From positions 992,001 through 1,056,000 of the forward strand of contig PZJY01000003.1 of assembly GCA_031472005.1 (NCBI GenBank): DNA of 64,000 nt. Reading direction: 5' to 3'. Source of the stretch: Tetracladium setigerum (taxonomy: Eukaryota; Ascomycota; Leotiomycetes; Helotiales). Under the pieces are notes generated by a model. The model had not been told where the DNA came from. It saw nothing but the letters and a program-made list of their open reading frames with translations, and made no database searches. Shown piece by piece: positions 8,842-21,023 of this stretch (the first letter of the stretch is position 1; each line of letters begins with the position of its first letter). A program made the position numbers and the translations under genes.

Positions 8842-11800
8842 TCATGCTATGAAACCTAGCTTTCCAAACAGACTATCCATCGCTACCCATTGTCTCCCGC
8901 ATTTATCAAGATACCTTTCCACAACACCTTTCAAAGTTTCAAATTTAACACGATTATGCTCTGCAAGTGCAACGATACGTTCTAATTTGATGTTAGCTAA
9001 AAAGTCTGAGAAGAAAGATAGATGATCCTTACCCTTGTCTGTCCCCTTCGCATTCGTCTTTGCCTTCTCAACATCGAAGAGAGATGCAAAGTACAACAGC
9101 TGGTTGTAAATCATCTTCTCTGTATACTCGTACCGCATCTTTCCAGTGCAGCCGTGAGCAAGCCCTTTGGGTCCCAAACATCGATTGCCATACACACTCA
9201 TCTGTCTGGTACGATTGCCACAGGCCGAGTCACTACACACAAGCCATGCCTCGTAGTACTTGCTTGTTTGCGTTCGGATCTGGTGCTCGAGTTGAGCAAG
9301 AATCGAAAGATTAGAAAGGTTGTGACCACATCGACACGTGATGCCTGCTGGGGAGCAGAGCTCAAGACTTTCCGCCAATCCCTCGAAGCCAAAGGAAGCT
9401 TTGCAAGAACGACAACGAAGCGTCAAGCGGTATGCATCTTGGAATCGCACCTCATCATCAATTTGACTTTCGAGAGTATGGATTTCGGTTTCGCTGTTCC
9501 CATTTGAGGCGTTGTTGGAAATGCTGTACTTGCGAATATCAAGACCAAGACAGTCAGCCAATCGGACCGTATCTGTTCCTTGTATATTGGCACACAGTCT
9601 CTCTACCGGTGGGAAAATCTGCTTGTAGAGGTACCATTCAACATCTGGAGTCAATCCAGAGTCGGCTTTGGAGACATCTTGAGGAGTGTATGATCTTTTT
9701 GCTGCTGATCCGGATGCTTTATCGTCTTTTCCATCGCCAGTGACGATGTAGGCAATGACATCGTCTCTCCGCACTGTCTTCCCTCTTGAAATCTCGCGCA
9801 ATGCAACCTGAACTTGAGGCATGCTATCAGCATTGGGATATTCTTGAGGGTTTTTGCCGAGCTTCGTAAATATTGTGTACTTCGGGATCGCAATTTTGCC
9901 CTCTCGCATTTGGGTAGAAACTTCGCGGAGATATTCGTGGATGCGAGTGATGACAACTTCAGAGTCGTCACCAGAGAGAATCTCATTCAGCAGCTTCGAG
10001 GAAACGTCTTTCGAGAGATTGCAGTATTCTCGTCGTTTCATGTCCAAACCTTTGACCTCCATTTTTTCCACGAACTTGCCATCGACCGAAATGAGGTTGA
10101 TAGCGGCATACTTCTTCTTGGCCTGCAGTAGAATTCTCCTGAAGACATTGTCGATGTCGATTTCCAGAAGCTTGTAGCGATCATTGACGGCTTTCTTAAA
10201 CTCGCGTCCGACCTTGAAAGCATCTTCCACATTGTCTACATTGGCATTGATCATGACCGAATCAGTATCTCCGTAAATGACTTGTAGAGAGTTGCTCTCT
10301 GCTAGATCCTTGGTGCTTCGAAGAATCTCTCGTCCCTTGTAAGTTGTCAGGACAGCCAAGGGTCTAGCATAGAATCTGGACTTGGTGTAGCCCAGACATC
10401 CGTACATGGAGTTGGCTGTAAGCTTCAGAGCAAGTTGTTTGATGTCCCAGGTCGCCAATTTTTCGGCAGTTGCGCTTTTGTCCTTCATTAGATCCTTAAC
10501 TTGTCGTCTCCGGCTGACTAGGGTGGCGATAAGTTTTGGCAATATTCCCAGGTCCTGTGCTTCTGGAACCTCGGGCACACGATCCTCGTCGTCCGACTTT
10601 GAGAATGTTAGCAATATACCTCTTGGCGCATTCAAGAAACTTACTAGCTTGGTACGATCGACAGTTGTAAAGCAGATGTTGTACTCCTGGATGATACTAG
10701 GGTAAAGGGAGTTGAAGTCCATGACCAGGACATATTTGTCATAAAGACCTTTTTCAGGTTCAAATACAAGACCACCTTTGTATTTATCCTTTTTCTTGCC
10801 GTCACCGTTTTCGGCGTCAGCATTTTCATCTTCGACGAGTTGTGGTCTGCCCCTCGAATTGGCCTTGTCGGGACAAATATATTTGTTACGGTGAAACTCA
10901 TGGAGCAGAATGTACTCATTTCGTTCGGCACGAGTTCCGGTCAGAGTTCGTGCCCAAGAGTTACCAGCTAAATTCGTCAAAACCTTGGTCAGAGGAAGCA
11001 TTTGTACCTTCAACGCCAAGGCGGCAATGAAGAAAGTATCGGTCTCACAATGAGATACATAATCCATCAGCCCAACTTTGGTAGCAGCCCAGGTCTTAAG
11101 CGCTGTTTCGTTGTCGATATCACGGCGACTCGTGCCGGGTAGATAGAGGTTGCACATCTCAGTAAGACTCCACGATGAGCATTTGGTCATAGCAGATTTA
11201 CCAGCATCGTTTGCCAGATCACAAAGAAGACGGCCGGCTAGTAATGTACGCTCTGCGAAGAAGTTGCTCCCCATCTTGCCCATGGAACTTGGCCATTGCT
11301 TTCGTTTCATGCGACCGATCCGAGACCATTGCTGTGTTTTCCTTGCTTGAAGTCGACTCAAGAGAATACTAAAGTCTACTCCTTCAAGTTGATGGCCAAC
11401 AAGAACATCCGGATCAACAATCGCGATCTGGGCTAAGAAAAAGCTTAGAATTTCTGGTTCCGACTTGACAAGCTTCACAAGACCTTGGGCACGCTCTTTG
11501 ACTTCCGATTCGAAACCTATTGGAAATTGCGAGCCGACTGGACGAATAATCGTAAATGAGCGGCAAGGTAAGGTTTCAGGGTCCGAAGTGTCTGTGATGG
11601 AAATGTTCTGGTAGATACGTGCACTGATAGCGAGGATTTCTTGCTTATTCTCTTTAACGTTAAGCACTGTCCGCATGGCGATGCTCATCAGAGTCAAAGG
11701 TGGTGAATTTTCGGACTCGATGGGGGTGATCTTGTTGGGTTTGAGGCTCGGACCTCAAGTTTGCAGTGGGAGGCATTGTTCAAAACGCCAAACTCAGCAT

Positions 11801-13449
11801 CTTCGATCCTCAACCAACAAGGCCCCATAATGTTTCTCCACAACACAAATTGTTCGAAAAGAGGGGTGTTGGCGCCAAATACATGGGAAAACGTCGCTCC
11901 ACTTAGCTGTTCAGGCTGAAGTTGTGTTTCTACTCCAGGTTAGAAATGACCATTTGCAAGGATGGTATTACTTACTGCTGTCGTATGGGTACATAAGTTT
12001 CAGGTAGTCACCCTCCTTTGGGATATCGGGCAGTTCAAAGGCGTACTTTCTAGTACAAGGCTTAATTTTGTGCATACCCACTCCCATTTTGCCCATGAGT
12101 CCATCCACCTCCTCGTAAACATCTTTCATGTCGACTTCCTCGGTAGACTCCTTTCCGTTGACGGTGCGGTATTGGCGGGGAAGGAAGAAGAGCTTCCTCA
12201 AGATATTTTCCACGTTGAGAAAACAACTAACATAAAGCCCAGTTTTCTTATTTTGTACCTTTCCAAACAGGCATAATTGATCACTAATTTCTGTGTAGTC
12301 GGTCCAAAACATTCGAAGACTTCCATCCTCCTCAATGACATCGTTATAGTCTATTTTGCCAAAACTCATGCTCTCAGCAGGACTGCTTGTGATGACGTTG
12401 AGTTTGCTGGTGACTCGGTTCCACGAGGAGGCATCTATTTGATCGGGTGCAGATCGTATAGGAGAGGAGCTGGCTGGTGAAGGGTATGCTTCGGATTTCT
12501 TGATCTTGGGCGGTGGTCGAGAACCAGACATGTTGACGCTTGCAATGGCAATTCCTCCTGTCTGAGCAACCTCCATGGTATCATCTTCTTCGTCATCTTC
12601 TACCTTGACTGCGGCGTCTGACTTGCGCTTAACAGCTTTAGCGATTGGCGATGATGGTTGAGGGTCGTCCATCGGCGCAAGGTCATCATCCATTCCCATG
12701 ATGTAGTCATCGTCATCTACAACATTGCCTTCGGTTGGGGGAGTTGGCTTCCTGTTGTCCGTTGTCTTCGTCTTTTTGGAGATATGGCGGGGAACCTCAT
12801 GAGTGGATGGTGAGAGTGCTCGGGTTCGTCGCTTCTCTTGGGTTCTTCGTTTGGAACTTGCCACTGGTCGAGGAGCATTTGTGTCTACATCACCAAGCAA
12901 ATCTTTGAGAAAGTCGTCGTCTTCCTTCGTTTTTACTGGCTGCAAATCGTTAGCAGGGCAAGTATGGACTGGAGAAGTTTGAAATAAGTACCTTTGCCTT
13001 TGGTTGTGCAGCTGCCAGGCCTTTGGTGAAATAATTACTGATCCCTTTATCCTGGTTCTCTTTTTTGGCCTTGTCTTCTTCGCGTTTCCGTTTTGCTGTG
13101 GGGTATTGATTAGAGGGGATTCCAATGCCAATTGTGTGGAGGAGAGTAGCATACCAGCTTTTCCGGCCTTGCCCTTCACTGGCAACTCCTCCTCGCTCTC
13201 AGAGCCATATCCGACTGGTCGGTCCCACTCCTCGCGACCATCGTCCGCGTATCCTTCACCATTGTCGTCGATGACGAAGTCGTCTTGGTTAAGGCGTTCT
13301 CGAACAACCTTCTTGTATCCATCCTCATCAACTTCCTCGTAAAGCTTGATCTCCTCCTCGACTTCATAGGTGTCGATTCTCTTTTTACCTGAAGCCCTCA
13401 GGGCACGAAGCTCCGCGAACTTTGCTCGAGTACTGGCTGCTTTCGACAT
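8842..13449 (-). CDS. POL1: DNA polymerase alpha catalytic subunit
   Basis: Family-B polymerase that extends primase RNA primers at replication origins and Okazaki fragments. Read on the minus strand as six exons: 13449-13155, 13095-12992, 12939-11976, 11929-10645, 10596-9033 and 8981-8842. The introns at 10597-10644 (48 nt) and 8982-9032 (51 nt) keep the frame but have good donor, branch (GCTAAC) and acceptor sites. Visible features are the acidic N-terminus with SNYFTKG, polymerase motifs DFNSLYPSI, KLTANSMYG and YGDTDS, and two C-terminal Cys4 clusters. One base appears to be missing between 11722 and 11739, where the frame shifts from VRASNP to SENSPPLTLMS. With one extra base the product is about 1450 residues, the normal family size. 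Because the gene is essential, a sequencing or assembly error is likelier than a null allele. Divergent from the PPR gene across about 360 bp. Confidence 0.95.
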
Positions 13450-13809
13450 ATTGAAGTAATATTAAAAAAGATGGCGCGTTTGTAGCATAATATGAGGGTC
13501 ATCCACAAAGAAAAGAAATCCCAAAATTCGCGTTGTGGGTTGTGAGTTGTGATTATGGGAACTGTATGTTGTTGTGTTGGGGAGGATGTTCTGAGTTAAA
13601 GTGGACAAGTCGAAAGACACGCGAAATCGCGTCCCAAAAACCGTCGTTGCGCGAATCCCTGCAACCACCATTGAGCCTGCAGGGGCGTCGGATTATCAAA
13701 ACTCCGAAATGCCTTGCCGGTGCCTCATCATCAATCCAAAAAAGTTCTTGGAGAATGGGAATGTAAATATATAATCAAACGCCACTTCCCCATTCCTCTG
13801 CCACCGACC
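13450..13809. promoter_or_regulatory. Shared divergent promoter region, POL1 / PPR gene
   Basis: About 360 bp between the start codons of POL1 (minus) and the mitochondrial PPR-like gene (plus). It holds no coding sequence I can support, so both promoters and 5' UTRs must lie within or overlap it. No specific factor site is claimed. Confidence 0.5.
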
Positions 13810-16001
13810 ATGTTACAATGCCATGGATGTATAAAGCAATGCTTGCAGACTATAATCGGACGGCCGGCGCCCTTTTCCTCCATCAGTCCACGACCAATAA
13901 CGACTGCGCGCATATTAAAGAGAACCTATGCATCTCACAGCAACTCGGAACCACGACAGCATGAGAAGGTGTGGTCTATCCAAAAGCACAGCAGCCCTCT
14001 GCCCAGCTCCAGGTTTGAGCAAAATCGGCAGGAATGGCTCAAATCCAGAGGAACTCGGCCGCCTTCGAAAGCTGTGAAAAAGAAGCCCAATCTGGAGACG
14101 GAACAGTCTATGAAGAAACATTTTCAATATCTGCAAGATCCTTTGAAGCTAGCATCATATATCCGAACGACCTTGCGCAATGACGACTTTGAGACGGCCC
14201 AAAAAGTCGTGCAATATGCAAGCAAAACACTCCAATGCGTCGTCAGTTGGAATCATTTGGTAGATTGGCAATTGAGCAAGGGGAAATTGAATGATGCTAT
14301 CAAGACATTTAATGAGGTTTGTCCAATACATGATGGGTAGAATCTCAATCTAACAGCATGCTAGATGAAAAAACGAGCGCAAACTCCCGATGCGCATACC
14401 TACACGATCATCTTCAGAGGATGCGCCGAGCACAAGGATTCCACCAAGGCCCTAGAGAAAGTGCTCGCCATTTACCAGACGATGCTCGCAGACAAATCCC
14501 CAGTCAAGCCAAACACAATTCACGTTAATGCAGTACTCAAGATGTGCGCCAAGGCACACAACATGGAGTCAATGTTCGCCATCGCAGACCAACTCCCAGA
14601 AAAGGGATTGAGGGCACCAAACAACCTCACATACACAACAATTATCAACGGCCTCCGTATGAAGCTTTTGCATCACAACCGTGAATATATGACTTTGGTA
14701 CAACAGAGACAAGAGGCACAAAATTCCATTCTAACAGCCCGACACATCTGGTCAGACATCGTTAAGAGATGGCGAAAGGGAGATATCTGGATTGATGAGG
14801 AATTGGTGTGCGCTATGGGAAGACTTCTTTTGATGGGCAGTGACCGAGATGCAGACGACATTCTGACTTTGATCGAGCAATCAATGTCTATTCCTCGTCA
14901 AATCACATCAAAATTTACAGCACTCGAAGGCACATCTCTTCCACCCTCCCACAAAAGCAACCCCACTCAAGAAGAGCAGGAGGGGAAGTCCGCTCAGACC
15001 CATCTTCCGAATCAACTATATCAACACTTCCCCCCAACGAACTTGCAGAAAATATCACCTCACAATCCGAAATAAGCGAAGACACACCCGACTCCCAAGA
15101 AGAACTCCTAATCCCCTTCACCGAAACCATCGTTCCCATCAACCCCCCTAAAGGCGTAAGCCCCTTCCCCATCCCAGGGCAAAACACACTCTCCCTCCTC
15201 CTCGCCGCTCTCCTCAAACTCCGCGACCGTCAAGCCCCTCCAAAATACTGGACGCTCCTCACAACCAACGGCGTGAGACCTGACGCCGAGAACTACATTG
15301 CCTACCTCCGCACCCTCCGTGTCAGCCGGTCCTCAAGCGAGGCCGTTAAAGTCCTCCTCGCCATGCCAAAGGACTTCGTTACAATCGGCGCCTATCGAAT
15401 TGCTATCGCCTCGTGCGTACGGGACAAGATGAACCAGCACGCCTTTGAAAACGCGACAAAAGTTATAGATTTGATGGCAACAACCCACGCCAATCCCGAC
15501 CTCACAGTTCTAAACACGTACCTTGAAGTGGCCATCACTTCCCCAGTACACATCACGGCTGGCTCCCCCAGAACAGAAGTCGAACTCATGAAATTTGCGC
15601 AGGGCGCGCAAATCTCTCACGCCCTCAACCGCCTCCATCCCGCCTTCAAAAACCTTAAAGCAGAGTTGTCCTTCGGTCACCCAGAAAGCGTGAAATCCGT
15701 TTCTATCTTTGAGCGTGACCAGCATGTTAACGCTGTGCTGCAGTTGGCGCGAGGGATGATAGGTGCATGCGATGTACTGATGGATAAGGGGATGGTTCCC
15801 AGGGAGGAATTCCGCTCGTTGAAAGTACGAAGGAATGAATATTCAGCCTATATGGGGAGAAATATGCATTTGAGGAGTAAGCGGGAAGAAAATTCGAAGG
15901 ATAGGTGGAATGCGCGAAAACCGGTGCATATAGAGCCAGCTGAGAGCGAGACGAGTGTGGATGTGGATGTGGGTGTGGAGGAAGCTGTCAAAACATCATA
16001 A
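13810..16001 (+). CDS. Mitochondrial PPR-like protein, apparent frameshift
   Basis: Likely a pentatricopeptide-repeat RNA-binding protein of mitochondria. Exon 1 is 13810-14316; a 48-nt intron (14317-14364, branch CTAAC) leads to exon 2, 14365-16001. The N-terminus (MLQCHGCIKQCLQTIIGR, then Ser/Arg-rich up to about residue 45) looks like a presequence. Helical PPR-type units follow, for example PDAHTYTIIFRGC and PNTIHVNAVLKMCAK. The frame moves by one base between about 14905 and 15000. The simplest reading is one base lost in the GGGG run at 14982-14985, which gives a continuous protein of about 714 residues. A weaker alternative is an intron 14897-15048 with donor GTCAAA. The downstream frame (about 15000-16001) is clearly coding. 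The exact subfamily is not assigned. Confidence 0.8.
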
Positions 16002-16395
16002 GGTCGAAGGTGCAGGTTACCTTCCCTCTGTATCAACTTGTTAAAAAATCTTTGTAATCTTGCTATATAGTATCAGGTGGGACCTCCAAACTCTCATGTA
16101 TCAACAATCAACCACGTCGCTAACATTTCGAAGGGGAAATTAGAAGGACTTCAAAATTGCTGTTCGTGTTGGTCATTATTCTGGACTTGGCCATGTTGCT
16201 AATAATATCGAAATGAATGGTTATCTGAATCCTCGACTCTTCAGTATCCCCGCTCAGAACTCTCGTTTCCGTAATGATGTTCCGTCGAAATTTGTTCGAC
16301 AATGATTACTCTGCACGCCTCTCCTACTTTCTATCTATGTAGAATAATACGAAAGATGCTTGCCCATTTTGTCTACCATCCTTTGCTCAATCCTC
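16002..16395. other. Intergenic between convergent genes
   Basis: Short AT-rich gap between the stop of the PPR gene and the stop of the serine-rich unknown. It should hold the 3' ends of two transcripts. Nothing else is seen. Confidence 0.6.
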
Positions 16396-19300
16396 TTAGA
16401 AGTGATCTTCTTGTCCAAGGAGTGGGCTATTGGGCGACTCTCCAAGGCCCGAAATGGCCGAGTCCGCATCGCTGCTACTTCGATTACTCAGTCTGCTGAA
16501 TGCCATCTTAAAAGCTGCTGCTCTTGCAACCTGATCTTCAAGGCATTGCTTGGTACTTGGCCCTGCCGGAGAAGAAGTTATTGATGGCATCTGGTTCGTT
16601 CTATTGTTGAAGGGTGACGTGCACAAGGTCGTTGGACTTCGAAGTGTTGGTTGAGCTTTTGGCATCAATCCATGTGACTGAAATAGTCCAACTAGCGCGC
16701 CGCCTTTTCCATCCTGTCTGGCGAATTTGCTTCCTTGTGCGGCCTTACCAACGATTCTGACATTGAGGTCTTCCGCGGTAATGACTTTTCGCAATCCATC
16801 TTTGTCGACGGGAAGTGTGCATGGTTCGATGTCATTGAGTGCGCTGCAGCTTCTCTCGAGGAGATCATCCTTCACCACACTCGACACGTTCGAAGAACCA
16901 TTACTCGCAATTTCTGCGAGTTCATTCAAGTACGTAGTAAATTTGAAACCAGACGCATTGGACTGAAAAGAGGTCTCCGAGATGTTTCGTTGGTTCTGTC
17001 GGCCGCGTCTTCTACGGATCGAGGCATTTTGATTCTCAGTGTCTGAGCTTGGTGAAGACTGAAGTGGGCTGTACTCGAGAGGATATGAGAATACACGCAT
17101 ATGTTGCTTTTCTGTCTCGGAATTTGTACCAGAAGCCTCAAACTTCTCTATCAGATCCTTGATGCATGAAACTCTGTCTTCTTGCTGACGGGTTATTTCT
17201 TTGGCCTTGATCTCCCCGTCTTCCTTCTTGTGGAGTTTTGGGATGTTTTGTCCTGGACTGGTCATGAGAACAATTCCGCGACTAAGAGTGTCACCTTGCA
17301 ATGAAACGATATCATCAATTGATTGCTGGATACGCCGATTCCCAGTTTCGTTCAGTCTGACGATGCAGTCCTCGTCCATGATTAGATTTGGAGGATTTCC
17401 GTATTCTCTGTTTGCCGTACTTGTTTGACTTATACTGTCAGCTTCAATGGACACTTCAGAAGAACTTCCTTGATGCCGCAATACACCACCAGTGTCGTCT
17501 GGGTCGGCATTGGCGTGATTGCTTGGAGGACCGGTCATGGCGATGTATTCTCTCCACAAGTCAGGCCATGTTTTGAGGTGCCCATCACTGGTGAATTGTT
17601 CAATTTTGCAAGCGTCGGGACTCGAAAGTTTAGGGTTGCAATCTCTCCACGACACAGGCGATGTCATGGAGACTCTCATACAACTGTATTTTTCAAAAAG
17701 TGCGTTGTAAGTGTTTGAGGTTAGGAACATGGAGTCTGTTTGCGGCGACTCGCCCTCCTGATCAAAACCTCCTTGGCCAGCATCAGAAGTTGCACAGGAT
17801 GCAATGTCAGTCGTGCTTCCTATTGGGTCGTAATCCAAAAAGAAGTCATCCTCAAATACAGATCCTTCTACCTGCCACTCCTCATTGCCTCCTGTCGTAA
17901 TCGACGTTGGGGAGTTTGGAGGCTGTCTTTGGACATTCTCGGAAGGGTAAATGCTCGCGTTTTGTTGTTTCAAAGGCATCCAGAATGTGTGGGCCAGCTC
18001 ATCTGTGATACACACTGAATGAGAATTGGCCAACATATTCGTAGAGTGACTGGAGCTGTTTGTTTTCGTCCCTTTCCCACGAACATTTTCATCGTTGAAA
18101 TGTGGAGATAAAGTTGATCGAGAATAGAAAGGAATATCGGAAGATGTTGGCAATGAGAGAAGCTCCAACCCAAGCTTGTCTATCTCATCGTAGTTTGGAT
18201 TGAATTCGCCTAGAGCATGAACAAAAATGACCCGGATGGCCGGATCAAATGTACACATGCTATCAAACTGCCCATTGTTTTGGCGGCGAATGGCTGTGAT
18301 TGCCTCGCTTCTGGAATTATAGAGTTCTGTATGACTGTCACCGGCTGCGATCTTTGGAAAATTGACTTGTACCGGACCGGATACTACAAGTGGGCTCGAA
18401 AAAAGACGATTTTCCCAGTTTGATGGGGAAATTTGAGGCAATGGGTTGATGTTGTTGTTCTCAAAAGCCCAAAAGCCCTGGTCTCCTTTCTCCTCAAACA
18501 TGCGTGTTTCTTTTGATGTGCCACACGGAAACCCAGCTTGTGCTTTTGCTCCATCTGCCTCGTCACTCCTTGTCTCCCAAGCCCCTCCGTTGTCGTATCC
18601 GAAGTCAATGTGTAAAGCCTTCTGTCTGTTACCCTCCTGGATAACAATCTGTGGATCAGAAAGACCTGAGACACAGTCGTTGACATCGTTCTGAGTCAGC
18701 GAGAGAAATGAGTCGTGGCTACGCTCTCCACATGTACTAGATAGGTTGGACCCAGTTCGTGAACCGTCTTCTGAATTCGACGATGTATCGAAGTTCTTGG
18801 TTGTGGCCACCAGGGGCTTCTCAGTCTGTCGTTGAATACTTGCTTGTATATTCTCGCATTGACCCAGAAAAACTATGTACTCGTTTTGCTGCTCAGACCA
18901 GTCGTCGTGAATATTGAGATCATCGTCAGTGGATCTTGTGTTTGATGAAGGCCAGACCTCACGAACTGACATGACAGTACCCTGACCTCTATGATATTGT
19001 TGATTGGTTTCATACCCCTCTAAGTGATCTTCGAGATACTGGGCATGTAATTCTGTGTCTGATAAAGAAGATATTTCACGAACTGACACGATAGGTATTT
19101 GGTCTCTATGGTGTTGTGGGTTAACTTCATACCCTTCTGGGTGATATTGCAGGTAAGGAACTTGCTGTCCCATCTCTTCTAGGGAGCGCAATAGGCTGTG
19201 GCATCGTTAGCAAATTATCAGATGCAAAGAGCCGTTGGCATATGTCCCTTGCAGCATCTTCTTCTTCGGTTCTCCGGTTTCTTTGTACTTGCGCCGGTAC

Positions 19301-20311
19301 TGGCATCGTGGACCCCAATTTGTCATTAATGCAGCGGGAGGTCGAATAGACGGAGGACGTATCTGATGGTGGGCAAAGGGACTCAACGAGCAGTTCAAGA
19401 TAGGAGTCAGGCGTCTTTACTCGAGTAATATCGTGCTCAAAACATCCTGTAATGGTTGCGGATGTTGAATCTTTGTAAAAATTAGCACAATACTTCTCCG
19501 CAGGGTCTGCTTATTCTACCCAAACATTCTGACTCTTCCCAAGCGTATCTACCTTCCATCTGGTTGCTGTCTGGTAAGGACTCTGTTTCGGTGTTGGCTT
19601 CTACAATGTAATCAAAACCACCATCATTGACTCCACGATTGACATGGCACATATCCTCTTTGAGATCAGACGGCGGTCTTGTGGAGGGGAGCTCCTCTCT
19701 ATCATGAGTGTCATGGTATTCACCCAATTTGTCCATACCGGGATAAACGCGGAGCATGCCAGCTTGCTGTTTCGAGTTTCGTCTGGATGAAATTGTATTG
19801 CTGATACTTCCAAGAAAACTTAAACTCTTGCTGCGTCGAAGCCTCTGAGACCTGAATTTCTTGCCTGATGAAGTTAGTATCAAGGTATCGCCTTGGAACC
19901 AAGTAGAATACCACTATTATCAGTAACTACCGTAAGGTTCTCGTGGTTCAGGCTGGCTTCCGCCTGAGGCTTGACTGGGTGGTGGTAATGCTGCTCTTCT
20001 CCGCTAGAAACTTGCATGTGGAAAAGTCCATGTCGAATCGAGGAGAACAAGTTCTTGATGGACAGGCTACGACTTGGAGAAGGTGTCGAATATGTTTCAT
20101 GCTTGTCTTCTGCATGATCCAGTTCTGAATATTTATTGTTTTTTGAGTGACCCCATCCCCAGTGACCCCGAGTTCTTCGAGGGGAGGACCAAGTTGCCTT
20201 CCCATCGATTCTATTTGACGTTGGAGTTCGAGGAAGAACACCGAATTCGGCCGCAATTTCAACAGCGTCGGTAGTAATAAACATAGCCCCCGTTTTTGAG
20301 CTTTGCGACAT
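16396..20311 (-). CDS. Large serine-rich protein, unknown function
   Basis: A multi-exon gene read on the minus strand. Exon 1 is 20311-19912 (AUG start, MSQSSKTGAMF). Intron 19911-19865 has branch TACTAAC. Exon 2 is 19864-19553, and intron 19552-19471 has branch TGCTAAT. The rest is 19470-16396. The frame between about 19250 and 19180 changes by one base; either a short intron with a poor donor or one extra base (for example in the three-base run at 19182-19184) would explain it. Joined this way the product is about 1261 residues. It is rich in Ser, Asn, Asp and Gln and probably largely disordered, with a tandem ~40-residue repeat (QYHPEGYE / YLEDHLEGYE) early in the long exon. I recognise no domain and assign no function. 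Confidence 0.75.
18955..19165 (-). repeat. Internal tandem repeat of about 40 codons
   Basis: Two adjacent units in the serine-rich unknown encode YHPEGYEVNPQHHRDQ..VSVRE and DHLEGYETNQQYHRGQ..MSVRE. The similarity is clear at protein level and visible in the DNA (shared tcagttcgtga blocks), so it is a moderately old duplication. Confidence 0.8.
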
Positions 20312-21023
20312 GATGCAAAGTTAAGTACAGTACCTAGGTAGCTATTTGAAGGTGCGTTAGCATTCAAATTGATTCGTAACTAAGACTGATGAGGCATGGC
20401 AAGACCGCAATTCATGGACAGGAAAGTTATCAATCAGGAGACGACTTACAGTAGGATTTTTTGAGGCTAAGCGAGCTTTGATGGAAGATGCAATTAAGTA
20501 GAATATCATAAGGAGGAGGAGTACCCAAAAATCGGACTGTTGAGGCCAAGATGGAGAGGGACAAAAAAAAGTGTGATGGGATGGAAGTAATTTGGGGATC
20601 GAAAGCTAAAAAGCTCCAGACAGTTTCCAAAAGGACCTGAGGCAAGAGAGAGCTACGCGTAGTTCCCATTCCCAAGGAAAAAGTGTAAACAACACAACCT
20701 CGCTTCCTTCCTCGGTTAAGGAAAGGGGGAAAGTGGTGGGCACCTGGGCAGTGAGTGATATGGCTTGGCATGCGGCCGCTTTACTGGCACCACCCCCTAA
20801 ATTGCATTGGAGGAGAGACCGCGAATCTCGCGTTTTTTGAGCAGCGCAACCCGACATCCCCAGTCTGGACAAACCGACAACAAACAAAATAAGTAAACAA
20901 ATCTCTCTCTTTTTTGAATCTCCGACCACCACATAATACCTTGGATTCTCGTCGCCCTATCTATCCTCACCTCCACCATCGAGCCTCTTCAACGTACGTT
21001 TCCGCAACAAACACTCAATCAAG
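20312..21023. promoter_or_regulatory. Divergent promoter region, serine-rich unknown / RRM gene
   Basis: About 710 bp between two divergent start codons. A palindrome TACCTAGGTA lies at 20331-20340, about 20 nt upstream of the minus-strand start. The minus-strand open frame at 20430-20771 has no recognisable content and I do not call it a gene. Confidence 0.45.

Noticed and set aside
11150..11350. Plus-strand frames inside POL1
   Set aside because: Antisense to conserved polymerase sequence and without domains.
11732..11754. 23-nt intron that would repair the POL1 frame
   Set aside because: Too short for a fungal spliceosomal intron and without a branch site; a one-base indel is simpler.
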